DNA from: Methylobacterium frigidaeris
GTDB taxonomy: Bacteria > Pseudomonadota > Alphaproteobacteria > Rhizobiales > Beijerinckiaceae
NCBI RefSeq assembly: GCF_022179185.1
Contig: NZ_BPQJ01000049.1
Span: 1-47,699 of the forward strand
Direction: 5' to 3'
Length of the DNA: 47,699 nt
The position numbers were made by a program, and so were the translations under genes. Numbering within the stretch: position 1 is the stretch's first letter; each line of letters opens with the position of its first letter. Under the pieces are notes generated by a model. It saw only the letters and a program-made list of their open reading frames with translations, was not told the DNA's origin and searched no databases. Positions 39,986 through 47,699 of this stretch are shown in pieces.

Positions 39986-40918
39986 TCAAGTCAGCCCGGA
40001 GGCCTCGACGGTGTCGGACATCAGCATGTCCGCCGTCGGCATGCCCGTCTGCGCCCCCGGCGTGAGGCAGGCGAGGGAGGCTCCCCGGCAGGCCCGGGCC
40101 AGTGCCGAGGTCCAGGGGCGCCCCTCGTCGAGGGCGGCGGCGAGAATGCCCACGAAGGTATCGCCTGCCCCGGTGGTGTCGACGGGCTGGATCGCCTTGG
40201 CCGCGGCGACCGTTCTGGCGCCGCCCGGATGGACCGCGACGGCTCCGCGGGCACCGGCCGTGAGGACGCAGACCACGCCGCCCGCCTCGGCCAGGAGTCC
40301 GGCCGCAGCCTCGCTGCTCGCCTCCGCCTGCCCGAGGCATGCGGCCGCGGCGCGGGCCTCGTGCTCGTTGACGACGAGGACGTCCGTCACCGCCAGCATC
40401 GCGCGCAGGTCGTCGGGGGCGAGCGACGCCGGCACCGGTGCGAGATTCCAGATCACGCGCCCGCCCGACAACCGCGCCCGTTGCGCGACCTCGCGGGACG
40501 CGGCGAGCGGCACCTCCATCTGGAGGATCAGCGTCGCCGAAGCGGGGATCTCCGGGAGGGCCGCCGCGCTCAGCGCCCCGTTGGCGCCGCTCGCCACGGT
40601 GATGGCGTTCTCGCCCTGCGCGTCCACGGTGATGAAGGCGCAGCCCGTCGGCTCCGGCCCGGCCGCCACCCCGGCGACGTCGACGCCGTTCTGCGCGAGA
40701 TTGTCCCGGGAGAGGCGGCCGAAGGCGTCGTCGCCGACGCGGCCGACCAACGCCACGGATCCCGGTGCCGAGACGCGGGCGGCGGCGACGGCCTGGTTCG
40801 CGCCCTTGCCGCCGAACAGCGTGGCGTAGCCCGGCGCCAGGACCGTCTCGCCGGGACGCGGGATCGCCGCGACCTCGGCGACGAGGTCGACGTTGATCGA
40901 GCCGAAGACGAGGATCAT
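39986..40918 (-). CDS. rbsK: Ribokinase (PfkB family)
   Basis: 310 residues. Opening MILVFGSINVDLVAEVAAIP, substrate motif GGKGANQAVAAARV, and the PfkB signature 2 DTTGAGDTFVGILAA, with the catalytic Asp. NEHEARAA and the C-terminal GAQTGMPT are ribokinase features. It should phosphorylate ribose or a related sugar at O5. It is the last gene of the leftward operon, 13 bases after rpiB. Other PfkB sugar kinases (for tetroses or deoxyribose) cannot be excluded. Confidence 0.87.
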   Translation of the reverse strand: MILVFGSINVDLVAEVAAIPRPGETVLAPGYATLFGGKGANQAVAAARVSAPGSVALVGRVGDDAFGRLSRDNLAQNGVDVAGVAAGPEPTGCAFITVDAQGENAITVASGANGALSAAALPEIPASATLILQMEVPLAASREVAQRARLSGGRVIWNLAPVPASLAPDDLRAMLAVTDVLVVNEHEARAAAACLGQAEASSEAAAGLLAEAGGVVCVLTAGARGAVAVHPGGARTVAAAKAIQPVDTTGAGDTFVGILAAALDEGRPWTSALARACRGASLACLTPGAQTGMPTADMLMSDTVEASGLT

Positions 40919-40931
40919 CGACCCTCCCTCC

Positions 40932-41378
40932 TCAGCCTTCCGCGTCCATGGCGTGCAACTTCTCGACCCGGCGGCGGAAATCCGCGTCGGTGGAGAATTC
41001 AGCCTGGAGGTAGGATGCGATCAGGTCCTTCGCGAGCCAGGGCCCGACGATCTGGGCGCCGATGCACATGACGTTGACGTCGTCGTGCTCGACGCATTGG
41101 TGCGCCGAATGGATGTCGTGGCACACGGCGGCGCGGATGCCCTTCATCTTGTTCGCCGCGATCGAGGCTCCGACGCCGGTGCCGCAGACCATCAGGCCGC
41201 GATCCGCCTCGCCCGAGGTCACCTTCCGGGCGACCTCGCGGGCGATGTCGGGGAAGTCGACGGGCTTCTCGTCGAACGAGCCGACGTCGATGACCTCGTG
41301 CCCGAGGGCGCGCACGTGGTCGACCACGGCTCCCTTGAGCATCCAGCCGGCATGGTCCGATCCGATCACGAGCCGCAT
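40932..41378 (-). CDS. rpiB: Ribose 5-phosphate isomerase B family protein
   Basis: 148 residues, RpiB/LacAB family. IGSDHAGWMLKGAVVDHV at the N-terminus, catalytic Cys in LMVCGTGVGASIAANKMKGI (anion loop), and His in HDIHSAHQCVEHDDVNVMC. The protein should interconvert aldose and ketose phosphates: ribose 5-P and ribulose 5-P if a normal RpiB, or a tetrose or hexose phosphate if it follows the specific substrate of this operon. It follows the substrate-binding gene by 72 bases, with a hairpin between them. Confidence 0.87.
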   Translation of the reverse strand: MRLVIGSDHAGWMLKGAVVDHVRALGHEVIDVGSFDEKPVDFPDIAREVARKVTSGEADRGLMVCGTGVGASIAANKMKGIRAAVCHDIHSAHQCVEHDDVNVMCIGAQIVGPWLAKDLIASYLQAEFSTDADFRRRVEKLHAMDAEG

Positions 41379-41400
41379 GTCACGTCACTCCTTTGATGGT

Positions 41401-41426
41401 GGGCCGCGGCGCAGCAGCCGCGGCCC
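41401..41426 (-). terminator. GC-rich hairpin between substrate-binding protein and rpiB genes
   Basis: GGGCCGCGGC (41401-41410), loop GCAGCA, GCCGCGGCCC (41417-41426): a perfect 10-bp stem downstream of the substrate-binding gene in its direction of transcription. There is no U-tract. Such hairpins after binding-protein genes often protect the upstream mRNA or partly terminate. Confidence 0.5.
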
Positions 41427-41450
41427 GGTTGGCGGTTACAGCCCGCGGCG

Positions 41451-42242
41451 TCACGAGCCGCGCATCTCGGGCGGCAGCTCGGAACCGTGGTACTTCTTGT
41501 AGATCGCGTTGAGCTTGCCGTTCCGGAGATTGTCGGAAATCCAGGCGTTGAGCCTCTCGACGAACCGGGGCTCGCCCTTGCGCACGCCCATCGCGAGGTC
41601 GAAGGTCGTGATCGGCACCTTCGGCTCGAAGGCCCGGGCGGGGTTCTTCGCGCCGATCTGGCTCACGATCGTGGCCGAGGTCGCGACGCAGTCGGCCTGT
41701 CCCGACACCGCCGCGGTGACCATCGTCGCGTCGTCGTCGTAGCGCGCGATTCTGAGGTCGCGGTCGCGCATGTTCGTGAGCGTGGTGTCCTGCGTCGTGC
41801 CGCGCGACACCGCGATCGTCTTGCCCTTCAGGTCGGGCCAGTCCTTCGCCTGCATCGACGTCAGGCAGCCGACGACCGACTGTAGCGCCGCGTAGGGCTT
41901 GGTGAAGTCGATCACCTTCGCGCGCTCCGGCGTGACGGAAAGCGTCGAGACGATGAGGTCGGCCTTGTTCGTCTGGACGTTCGGGATGCGGGTCGCCCCG
42001 GTCGTCTGGACGAAGTCGAGCTCGAGGCCGAGATCCTTGGCGAGGAGCTGGGCCGTCTCGACGTCCGAGCCGATGGGCTTCAGGTTCCCGTCGATCATGC
42101 CCGAGGGCGGGATCGCGAGATCGGTGGCGACTCGGATCTTCTTCGCCTTCATGACGTCGTCGAGGAGGTCGGCGCGTGCGGTGCCGTGTGCACCGGCCAG
42201 CGCGGCGGCCGCGACGAGCGCGGCGAGAAGCGGGCGTCCCAT
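41451..42242 (-). CDS. Polar amino acid-type ABC transporter substrate-binding protein
   Basis: 263 residues. Sec signal peptide (LLAALVAAAALAGAHGTARA), then the family fold SBP_bac_3: KIRVATDLAIPPSGMIDGNL, GSDVETAQLLAKDLGLELDF, RIPNVQTNKADLIVSTLSVT, and ERAKVIDFTKPY. The Arg and Asp that bind amino-acid alpha groups in the family appear in SVTPERAKVIDF and ATSATI areas. Two Cys may form a disulfide. It lies downstream of the ATPase gene (122-base gap). Although the family mostly binds amino acids, the operon enzymes point to a sugar acid or polyol-type ligand. Confidence 0.88.
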   Translation of the reverse strand: MGRPLLAALVAAAALAGAHGTARADLLDDVMKAKKIRVATDLAIPPSGMIDGNLKPIGSDVETAQLLAKDLGLELDFVQTTGATRIPNVQTNKADLIVSTLSVTPERAKVIDFTKPYAALQSVVGCLTSMQAKDWPDLKGKTIAVSRGTTQDTTLTNMRDRDLRIARYDDDATMVTAAVSGQADCVATSATIVSQIGAKNPARAFEPKVPITTFDLAMGVRKGEPRFVERLNAWISDNLRNGKLNAIYKKYHGSELPPEMRGS

Positions 42243-42364
42243 GATCGTCTCCCTGTTGCGTTGTAGTTCTTGATTCCGAGCAGCGCTGCATGGCGCAGCC
42301 CTGCCTGGATTCTCGCTTGGCATCATTTTCGTCGCCGAGCCGGTGACCGTTCGGCAAATGATGC

Positions 42365-43120
42365 TCAGAGTCCGGAGCCCACGAACTGCCTGAGCTCCGG
42401 CGTGGTCGGGGCTTCGAGCATCGCGGCCGGGCCCCGCTCGTGGACCCGGCCGCGATGCATGAACACCACCTCGTCGGCGATGCCGCGGGCGAAGCCCATC
42501 TCGTGCGTGACCATGACCATCGTCATGCCCGACGCGGCGAGCACCTCGATGACCTTCAAGACCTCGCCGGTCAGCTCCGGGTCGAGGGCAGAGGTCACCT
42601 CGTCGAACAGCATCACCTTCGGCCGCATGGCGAGGGAGCGGGCGATCGCGGCCCGCTGCTGCTGCCCGCCGGACAACTGCTCGGGATAGGCCTGGAGCTT
42701 GTCGCCGAGCCCGACCTGCGCCAGCACCTCGGCGGCGAGCGCGCGGGCTTCCGCCCGCGGCATTCCCTTCACCGCGGTCGGCGCGAGGGTGATGTTCTGC
42801 TCGATGGTGAGGTGCGGAAACAGGTTGTAGCTCTGGAAGACGATGCCGACGTCCTGGCGCAGGCGCCGCAGGTCGAGCCCGGGCGCATCGACGCGGTGGC
42901 CGCAGACGCGGATCTCGCCCCGGTCGATCGTCTCGAAGCGGTCGATGCAGCGCAACGCCGTCGACTTGCCCGACCCCGAGCGGCCGATGATCGCCGTCAC
43001 AGTCCCGCGCGGCACCTCGAAGGAGACGCCTTCGAGCACCTTGAGCGGGCCGAAGCTCTTGTGGACGTCGCGCAGCGTGACGACGGGATCGGGGGGCGTG
43101 CCGGTCGCTTGGTTGAGCAT
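42365..43120 (-). CDS. Polar amino acid-type ABC transporter ATP-binding protein
   Basis: 251 residues, GlnQ/HisP family. Walker A IIGRSGSGKSTALRCIDRFE, Q loop VGIVFQSYNLFPHLTIEQN, signature EQLSGGQQQRAAIARSLAM, Walker B VMLFDEVTSALDPELTGEV, and the switch His in MVTHEMGFARGIADEVVFMH. All catalytic elements are present. It follows the inner permease gene by 15 bases and powers the importer formed with the two permeases. Confidence 0.92.
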   Translation of the reverse strand: MLNQATGTPPDPVVTLRDVHKSFGPLKVLEGVSFEVPRGTVTAIIGRSGSGKSTALRCIDRFETIDRGEIRVCGHRVDAPGLDLRRLRQDVGIVFQSYNLFPHLTIEQNITLAPTAVKGMPRAEARALAAEVLAQVGLGDKLQAYPEQLSGGQQQRAAIARSLAMRPKVMLFDEVTSALDPELTGEVLKVIEVLAASGMTMVMVTHEMGFARGIADEVVFMHRGRVHERGPAAMLEAPTTPELRQFVGSGL

Positions 43121-43135
43121 GGCGCAGCGTCTCCG

Positions 43136-43804
43136 TCAGGCCGGCATGAGGGTGGTGCGCCCGCGCGCGCCCCGCCGCTCGAGGCGCTGGCTCAGGCGCG
43201 ACAGCGGGAAGCACAGGGCGAAGTACACGACCGCGACGATCGCGTAGATCAGGAAGGGCTCGAACAGCGAGTTGTTGATGATCTGCCCGGCGCGCGCCAG
43301 CTCGACGAAGCCGACGACGGAGGCGAGCGAGGTGTTCTTCACGATCTGCACCATGAAGCCGACCGTCGGCGGCGTCGCGATCCGGACCGCCTGGGGCAGG
43401 ATGACCTTCGCCATGCGCTGGGTGCGCGAGAGGGCAAGGCCCTCGGCCGCCTCCCATTGCGGCCGCGGCACGGACTGGATCGCCCCACGCCAGATCTCGC
43501 CCAGATAGGCGCCGACATAGATCGTGAGCGAGGCCCCGGCCGCCGCCAGCGGCGAGACGCTGAAGCCTAGCGGCGGCAGGCCGAAGAAGGTCAGGAACAT
43601 GATGACGAGGAGCGGCGTGCCCTGGATGAGCTGGACGTAGGCGCTGCTCGCGACACGTACTGCGCGGACACCCGAGACGCGGCACAGCGCGACGAGGAAG
43701 CCGACGGCGCCGCCACCGATAAGGGCGATGAGCGAGAGCCCCACCGTCCAGAGCGCGCCCTGGCCGAGGAAGAGCAGGTGGTTGGCGTTGAGCGAGCCGT
43801 TCAT
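43136..43804 (-). CDS. Polar amino acid-type ABC transporter permease
   Basis: 222 residues, HisMQ family, with about five membrane helices. The family signature is at QWEAAEGLALSRTQRMAKVI (EAA loop), followed by LPQAVRIATPPTVGFMVQIV. IQGTPLLVIMFLTFFGLPP is typical of the first half. It is 10 bases after the other permease gene and forms a heterodimer with it. Confidence 0.9.
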   Translation of the reverse strand: MNGSLNANHLLFLGQGALWTVGLSLIALIGGGAVGFLVALCRVSGVRAVRVASSAYVQLIQGTPLLVIMFLTFFGLPPLGFSVSPLAAAGASLTIYVGAYLGEIWRGAIQSVPRPQWEAAEGLALSRTQRMAKVILPQAVRIATPPTVGFMVQIVKNTSLASVVGFVELARAGQIINNSLFEPFLIYAIVAVVYFALCFPLSRLSQRLERRGARGRTTLMPA

Positions 43805-43814
43805 CGCGAGCGCC

Positions 43815-44498
43815 TCACAAGGGTGTGCCGAGGCGCCGCCGGCGCGGGAACAGGACGAGGCCCAAGGTCCAGAAGCCGGCCCGCATCAGGAAGGAGAGGG
43901 CGACATAGACCAGCGCGACCACGATGTAGGTCTCGAAGGCCCGGTAGGTGTCGGACTGGATGTAGTTGGCGACCGCGGTCAGCTCCTCGGCGGAGATCTG
44001 CGAGGTGACGGACGAGGCGAGCATCAGGAGCACGAACTGGCTCGTGAGCGCCGGATAGACCCGTTCGATCGCCGGCAGCAGGACGACGTGGCGGTAGATC
44101 TGCGCCCGGGACAGGGCGAGACCCTCGGCCGCTTCGATCTGGCCGCGGGGAATGGCGTCGAGGCCTGCGCGCACGATCTCGGTGGTGTAGGCGCCGACGT
44201 TGATGGTGAGGGCGAGCGCCGCCACCGTCACGGCCGAGAACTTGAAGCCGAGGCTGGCGAGTCCGAAATAGACGAGGAAGATTTGGACGAGGAGCGGCGT
44301 GTTGCGGATCGCCTCGACGTAGACCTCGCAGAGCCGCCGGAGGGCGGCATGGCGGCTGCGCCGCCCGATCGCCGCGACGCCCCCCAGCGCACCGCCCACG
44401 ACCGTCGCGATGCCGGCGAGCTCGAGAGTGAGCAGCGCGCCATCGAGGAAGCTGGGCCAGCGCTCCAGGACGGCACTGAAATCGAGGGTGAGGGCCAC
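43815..44498 (-). CDS. Polar amino acid-type ABC transporter permease
   Basis: 227 residues, HisMQ family. IRNTPLLVQIFLVYFGLASL and GQIEAAEGLALSRAQIYRHV (EAA loop) are diagnostic. The last helix is followed by a basic tail (FPRRRRLGTPL). It follows the dehydrogenase gene by 18 bases and precedes its partner permease. Confidence 0.9.
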   Translation of the reverse strand: MALTLDFSAVLERWPSFLDGALLTLELAGIATVVGGALGGVAAIGRRSRHAALRRLCEVYVEAIRNTPLLVQIFLVYFGLASLGFKFSAVTVAALALTINVGAYTTEIVRAGLDAIPRGQIEAAEGLALSRAQIYRHVVLLPAIERVYPALTSQFVLLMLASSVTSQISAEELTAVANYIQSDTYRAFETYIVVALVYVALSFLMRAGFWTLGLVLFPRRRRLGTPL

Positions 44499-44516
44499 GG
44501 CCGGCGGCTCCGTCTC

Positions 44517-45419
44517 TCAGCCCGCGATCCGGCCGGTCATGCGGTCGTAGACGCGAAACAGGGCCTGGTTCCCGTTCGCCCCCTCGCCGTGCGCGCGGGC
44601 CTCGATGTACTGGCTCGTGACGAGGGCGGTCCCCGGCAGAGGCACGTCGAGCGCGCCGGCCTGTTCGAGGACGAGGCGCAGGTCCTTCAGCATCAGATCG
44701 ATGCGAAAGCCGGCCGAGGCGTCGCCCTCGATCATCTGCGGCCCGAGGCGGTCGAGCATCCAGGAGGCGGCGGAGCCGCCGAGCAGCACGTGCCGCAACT
44801 GCTCGAGGTCGACGCCGGAGGCGCGGGCCAGCGCCAGCGCCTCGCAGATCGCCTGGATGTTGATGCCGCAGACGAGCTGGTTGCACAGCTTGACCGCCTG
44901 TCCCGCCCCGGGGGCGCCGACATGGGTGATCGTGGTCCCCATCGCGCGAAAGACCGGGCGGGCCTTGGCGAAGGCCTCGGCGGAGCCGCCGACCATGATC
45001 GAGAGCGCGGCGTTCTTCGCCCCGACGGGACCGCCCGAGACCGGGGCGTCGAGGAAGGCGATGCCCGCCTTCGCGAGATCCGCCGCCATGCGCCGGACGG
45101 CGACCGGGGAGATCGTGCTCATGTCGACGACGACGCGGCCGGCCGGGGGGCTTTCGAGGAGGCCGTGCTCGCCGTAGACCACCGCCTCGACATGCGGCGT
45201 GTCGGGCAGCATCGTGATGGCGATCTCCGCGCCCCGCGCCGCATCGGCCGGGCTCGTCGCCGCGACGGCGCCTTCCGCGGAAAGCTCCGCCACGGCCTCC
45301 GCACGCACGTCGTAAGCCCGCACGGGGTGGCCGGCCCTGAGGAGGTTGCGCGCCATCTCGCGCCCCATCGTGCCGAGGCCGATGAAGCCGATGCAGGCTG
45401 CGTGCTGGGTATCCGTCAC
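44517..45419 (-). CDS. NAD(P)-dependent beta-hydroxyacid dehydrogenase (3-hydroxyisobutyrate/tartronate-semialdehyde reductase family)
   Basis: 300 residues. Cofactor motif IGFIGLGTMGREMARNLLRA, substrate-binding motif DAPVSGGPVGAKNAALSIMV, and the catalytic Lys in GAGQAVKLCNQLVCG. The Asp after the second strand (AYDVRAEAV) suggests NAD preference. It oxidises or reduces a beta-hydroxyacid such as tartronate semialdehyde, threonate or 3-hydroxyisobutyrate. It lies 4 bases after the regulator gene, so it is co-transcribed. No aldolase or DUF1537 kinase of the known tetronate routes is nearby. Confidence 0.88.
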   Translation of the reverse strand: MTDTQHAACIGFIGLGTMGREMARNLLRAGHPVRAYDVRAEAVAELSAEGAVAATSPADAARGAEIAITMLPDTPHVEAVVYGEHGLLESPPAGRVVVDMSTISPVAVRRMAADLAKAGIAFLDAPVSGGPVGAKNAALSIMVGGSAEAFAKARPVFRAMGTTITHVGAPGAGQAVKLCNQLVCGINIQAICEALALARASGVDLEQLRHVLLGGSAASWMLDRLGPQMIEGDASAGFRIDLMLKDLRLVLEQAGALDVPLPGTALVTSQYIEARAHGEGANGNQALFRVYDRMTGRIAG

Positions 45420-45423
45420 GTCG

Positions 45424-46185
45424 TCATCTCCCTGTCGCGCGGGCGGGCGTGGAGACGGCCAGAGCCGCCTGCCGGCGAAAGTCGTCGCCGATCGCGAAGT
45501 GCTCGCGCAGAACCGCGTCGGCCCGGGCCGGATCGCGGGCCGCGATGGCGTCGAAGATCCGGCGGTGGTCCTCGATGAGGTAGGCCCTCATCGGCGCGAC
45601 GACCTGCACGAGTTCGCGGCGCGCGATGTGCGAACGCATCAGGACATGCGCCATGGCGTCGTGCAGGACGCCGAGCGTGCGCGAGCCTCCCGCGGTGACG
45701 ATCGCCCGGTGGAAGGCGTAATCCGCCGCGCCGCCCGCCTCGTGGTCGTCGATCGTCTCGACGATGCGCTGGAGGGCGCGCTGCAAGCGCTCGAGGTCGG
45801 CGACCGAGGCATTCGCGCAGGCGAGCCGGATCGATTGGCATTCGACGGCGATGCGCGCCTGCATCACGTCATCCCCGAGCCCGTCCTGCTGGGCGAGGGC
45901 GAATGCGAAGAAGTCGTTGAGAACGGTGACGTCGGGCGTGCGGACCACGGTCCCGGACCGCTCGCGGATCTCCACGATGCCGAGGGCGTTCAGCGCGCGC
46001 AGGGCTTCGCGGACGATGGGGCGGCTGACGCCTAGCAGCGCGGCGAGCTCGCGCTCGGGAAGCAGGCGGTCGCCCGGGCGCAGAGATCCGGCCAGCAACC
46101 GCTCGCGCAGGAACGCGAAGACCAGCTCGAAGCCGGTTTGACCCTCGTTGGGGCGAGCGATGTCCATCCCGTTCACGTTTTTCAT
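45424..46185 (-). CDS. FadR-subfamily GntR transcriptional regulator
   Basis: 253 residues from ATG 46185; ATG 46167 (removing six residues) and ATG 46239 are alternatives. The winged helix-turn-helix is typical: LERVLAFLRERLLAG-like start (FELVFAFLRERLLAGSLRPG), LPERELAALLGVSRPIVREA, LRALNALGIVEIRERSGTVV. The all-helical FCD effector domain follows (RIAVECQSIRLACANASVAD, FHRAIVTAGGSRTLGVLHDA) with metal-binding His residues typical of FCD proteins. It is the first gene of the leftward transport/catabolic operon. A FadR-type operator lies at its own start (46190-46200), so autoregulation is likely. Confidence 0.88.
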   Translation of the reverse strand: MKNVNGMDIARPNEGQTGFELVFAFLRERLLAGSLRPGDRLLPERELAALLGVSRPIVREALRALNALGIVEIRERSGTVVRTPDVTVLNDFFAFALAQQDGLGDDVMQARIAVECQSIRLACANASVADLERLQRALQRIVETIDDHEAGGAADYAFHRAIVTAGGSRTLGVLHDAMAHVLMRSHIARRELVQVVAPMRAYLIEDHRRIFDAIAARDPARADAVLREHFAIGDDFRRQAALAVSTPARATGR

Positions 46186-46189
46186 ACCT

Positions 46190-46200
46190 TGGTCATACCA
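46190..46200. promoter_or_regulatory. FadR/GntR-type operator
   Basis: TGGTCATACCA fits the FadR-subfamily consensus TNGTNNNACNA exactly and has perfect 4-bp arms. It ends 5 bases before the ATG at 46185, so a bound regulator would block initiation of the operon. It also lies in the spacer toward the divergent recombinase gene. Confidence 0.6.
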
Positions 46201-46515
46201 GATACGGACCAGGACGCGACGCGTCAAGCCGCGGGACACCGGACCGCCATGGACGGACCGGCTCGTCTGCCCGCGCTCAGGAGACTAGCCATACGCCGTG
46301 TCCTGCCGCTCCGGGACGACGAGTCGGTCGTCGTGTCGTCCGACGACGCGCGCGACACGGCCCCGCGGGGATTGTGCGGAGGGGATGGACGGGCCGTTCC
46401 GATGGGGCACACGGTGGGACCGGCACCGACCGGAGTCGCGCCACCGGCACTTCGTTCGCATAACTGGTGTTTCTCAGAGAATGGTCTGTTAACCGGACCC
46501 CGGCATGCTTCGGAG
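46201..46515. other. Divergent spacer between GntR regulator and recombinase genes
   Basis: 315 bases that should contain the promoter of the leftward operon and of the recombinase. The recombinase frame is open back to 46138, but upstream of 46516 it does not resemble the family. No clear repeat was seen. Confidence 0.35.
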
Positions 46516-47448
46516 ATGACCAACGCCGAGATCATCGAACTCTGGCTCGAGGCCCTGGCCGCCGAGCGCGGCACCGCCGCATCGTCGCTGAAGACCTACC
46601 GGCGCGACATTGCGTGCTACCTCGGGTGGCTGGGCGAGCGACGGCTCGCCGACGTGACGCGACAGGACATGGTGGCCTATCTCGCCCACCTCGACCAGCG
46701 CGACCTCTCGCATTCCACGATCAGCCGGCGCCGCTCGGTCGCCAACGGCATTCACCGCTTCATGGTCGCGGAAGGCCTCGGGACCGGCAATCCGGCCGCC
46801 GAGCTCCAGCCGATGAAGCGCCCCGAGCGCCTGCCGTTCACGCCGGGCATCGAGGCCGTCGACCGCCTGATCGAGACCGCCCACGGCCTGGCGCGGGATG
46901 GGTCGGTCGGGCTTTACCGACAGGCCGGTTACGCGCGGCGGGCAGCTCTGCTCGAAACGCTCTACGCGAGCGGGATGCGGGTGTCCGAGGCGGTGACGCG
47001 GCCAGCCGATGCGGTGCGCCCCGGAACCCGGATGATTCATGTCCGGGGCAAGGGCGGCAAGGACCGGCTGGTGCCGTTGCACGACCGGGCGGTCGAGGCC
47101 ATCGGGCTGTGGCGGGAACTGGCGGGCCGGTACGGATCGCGGTCAGACGTCTGGCTGTTCCACAGGGTCTCGAACGGCGAGCAGCATCTGACGATCGATG
47201 CCGCACTGAAGGAAATCAAGGAGACAGCAGCGGCGGCCGGGATTCCGAATGCCTCGCGCTGGTCGCCGCACAAGCTGCGACACGCCTTCGCGACTCACCT
47301 CCTGCAGAACGGCGCGGATCTGCGGGTGATCGGCGAGCTTCTGGGCCACGCCGATCTCGGCACCACGGAGGTTTACACCAAGGTGAACATCTCCCGGGCA
47401 CAGAAGATGGTCAGGGATCTGCACCCGCTGTCGGATACCTCATCGTAG
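46516..47448 (+). CDS. Tyrosine recombinase, XerC/XerD type
   Basis: 310 residues, the normal Xer length. The SAM-like N-terminal domain is WLEALAAERGTAASSLKTYR, DIACYLGWLG; the catalytic domain holds all expected residues: Arg in YASGMRVSEAV, Lys in VRGKGGKDRLVPL, His-x-x-Arg in SPHKLRHAFATHLLQNGADL, His in LLGHADLGTTEVY, and the nucleophilic Tyr in TEVYTKV. It starts at ATG 46516 with GGAG upstream. It could be a second chromosomal Xer protein, or an integrase of a mobile element. No dif or attachment site was recognised nearby, and the gene is not flanked by phage genes. Confidence 0.88.
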   Translation: MTNAEIIELWLEALAAERGTAASSLKTYRRDIACYLGWLGERRLADVTRQDMVAYLAHLDQRDLSHSTISRRRSVANGIHRFMVAEGLGTGNPAAELQPMKRPERLPFTPGIEAVDRLIETAHGLARDGSVGLYRQAGYARRAALLETLYASGMRVSEAVTRPADAVRPGTRMIHVRGKGGKDRLVPLHDRAVEAIGLWRELAGRYGSRSDVWLFHRVSNGEQHLTIDAALKEIKETAAAAGIPNASRWSPHKLRHAFATHLLQNGADLRVIGELLGHADLGTTEVYTKVNISRAQKMVRDLHPLSDTSS

Positions 47449-47699
47449 CGCCGTGCGCCACGGTCACGCCGCTGACAATCCCCCGCCCCCAAACCTGCTG
47501 ATCGCCGCGGACCGGGTCGGCGCTTCCCTTCGATCGGTACAGTGGTTGACAGGCGAGCCGGCTACCCTTAAACGACCGCTCACCGACGGGGCGCCGCGAC
47601 GAACGGCTTGCCTCCGGGACTTCCTCAGAGACGAGCGAGCAAGGGCCAGGGCAACCGGGCGCTGCTTTCTGTTCTCTAAGGGTATGAGATCTGGCCCCG
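47449..47699. other. Right-end noncoding stretch
   Basis: 251 bases after the recombinase with no supported gene. It contains the 8-base inverted pair TACCCTTA (47563-47570) and TAAGGGTA (47677-47684), which could belong to a mobile-element end extending outside the window. Confidence 0.3.

Noticed and set aside
46516..47448. Integrase of a prophage or integrative element in this window
   Set aside because: No phage, conjugation or attachment-site sequences are seen; the length and motifs fit a Xer-type protein equally well.
1..47699. tRNA, rRNA, CRISPR arrays or complete insertion sequences
   Set aside because: I looked for cloverleaf-like and regularly spaced repeat patterns and for transposase motifs and found none I could support by eye; a tRNA or covariance-model search would be decisive.

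Overview
The window is GC-rich DNA from an alphaproteobacterium, most likely a Methylobacterium/Methylorubrum-type member of the Hyphomicrobiales. I infer this from base composition, the many FixJ-, FadR- and Crp/Fnr-type regulators, a CHASE2 cyclase and a DUF485/ActP pair; no rRNA or other marker gene is present. About 43 genes are supported. I see no tRNA, rRNA, CRISPR array or intact insertion sequence. Most other long open frames are GC-driven shadows.

Layout from left to right. (1) 52-3156: a large beta-rich protein of unknown function whose 5' end has no start codon. (2) 3621-9872: an L,D-transpeptidase lipoprotein, a LysR regulator and a small monooxygenase on +, then a leftward operon (EamA exporter, zinc-type alcohol dehydrogenase family protein, SMP-30-like protein, cupin) and a small secreted protein. 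(3) 9873-10815: a gene-free stretch rich in hairpins. (4) 10816-16016: a two-component island with a lone histidine kinase, a CheY-like receiver, a FixJ-type regulator and, divergently, an 832-residue MFS transporter fused to a histidine kinase. (5) 16022-18229: a flavin disulfide reductase and an SDR. (6) 18871-21862: three Crp/Fnr regulators, two of them convergent paralogues, and a small protein.

(7) 22112-27579: a tightly coupled nickel-type ABC operon, nikABCDE-nikR, with a NikR-like operator in front. The NikA metal-site residues are conserved, but the NikR-type regulator has lost all four high-affinity nickel ligands. (8) 27782-28630: a gene graveyard in which a TetR N-terminus joins a LivG tail, followed by a frameshifted LivF and a GAF-like remnant. 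(9) 28688-33253: a perfect 26-bp palindrome, then an FAD monooxygenase, DUF485, ActP-like symporter, cupin and TetR. (10) 33961-37600: a Gly/His-rich secreted protein and a leftward cAMP-type signalling set (Crp with an intact cyclic-nucleotide motif, FecR-domain protein with an EF-hand loop, CHASE2 cyclase). (11) 37704-39491: DipZ-like thiol-disulfide protein. (12) 39986-46200: a leftward eight-gene operon (FadR-type regulator, hydroxyacid dehydrogenase, polar-amino-acid-type ABC importer, RpiB, ribokinase) with a matching operator. (13) 46516-47448: a XerD-type recombinase.

The best candidates for new biology are the transporter-kinase fusion with its divergent FixJ regulator, the nickel operon whose own regulator appears unable to bind nickel in the usual way, and the Crp/FecR-EF-hand/CHASE2 cyclase circuit.
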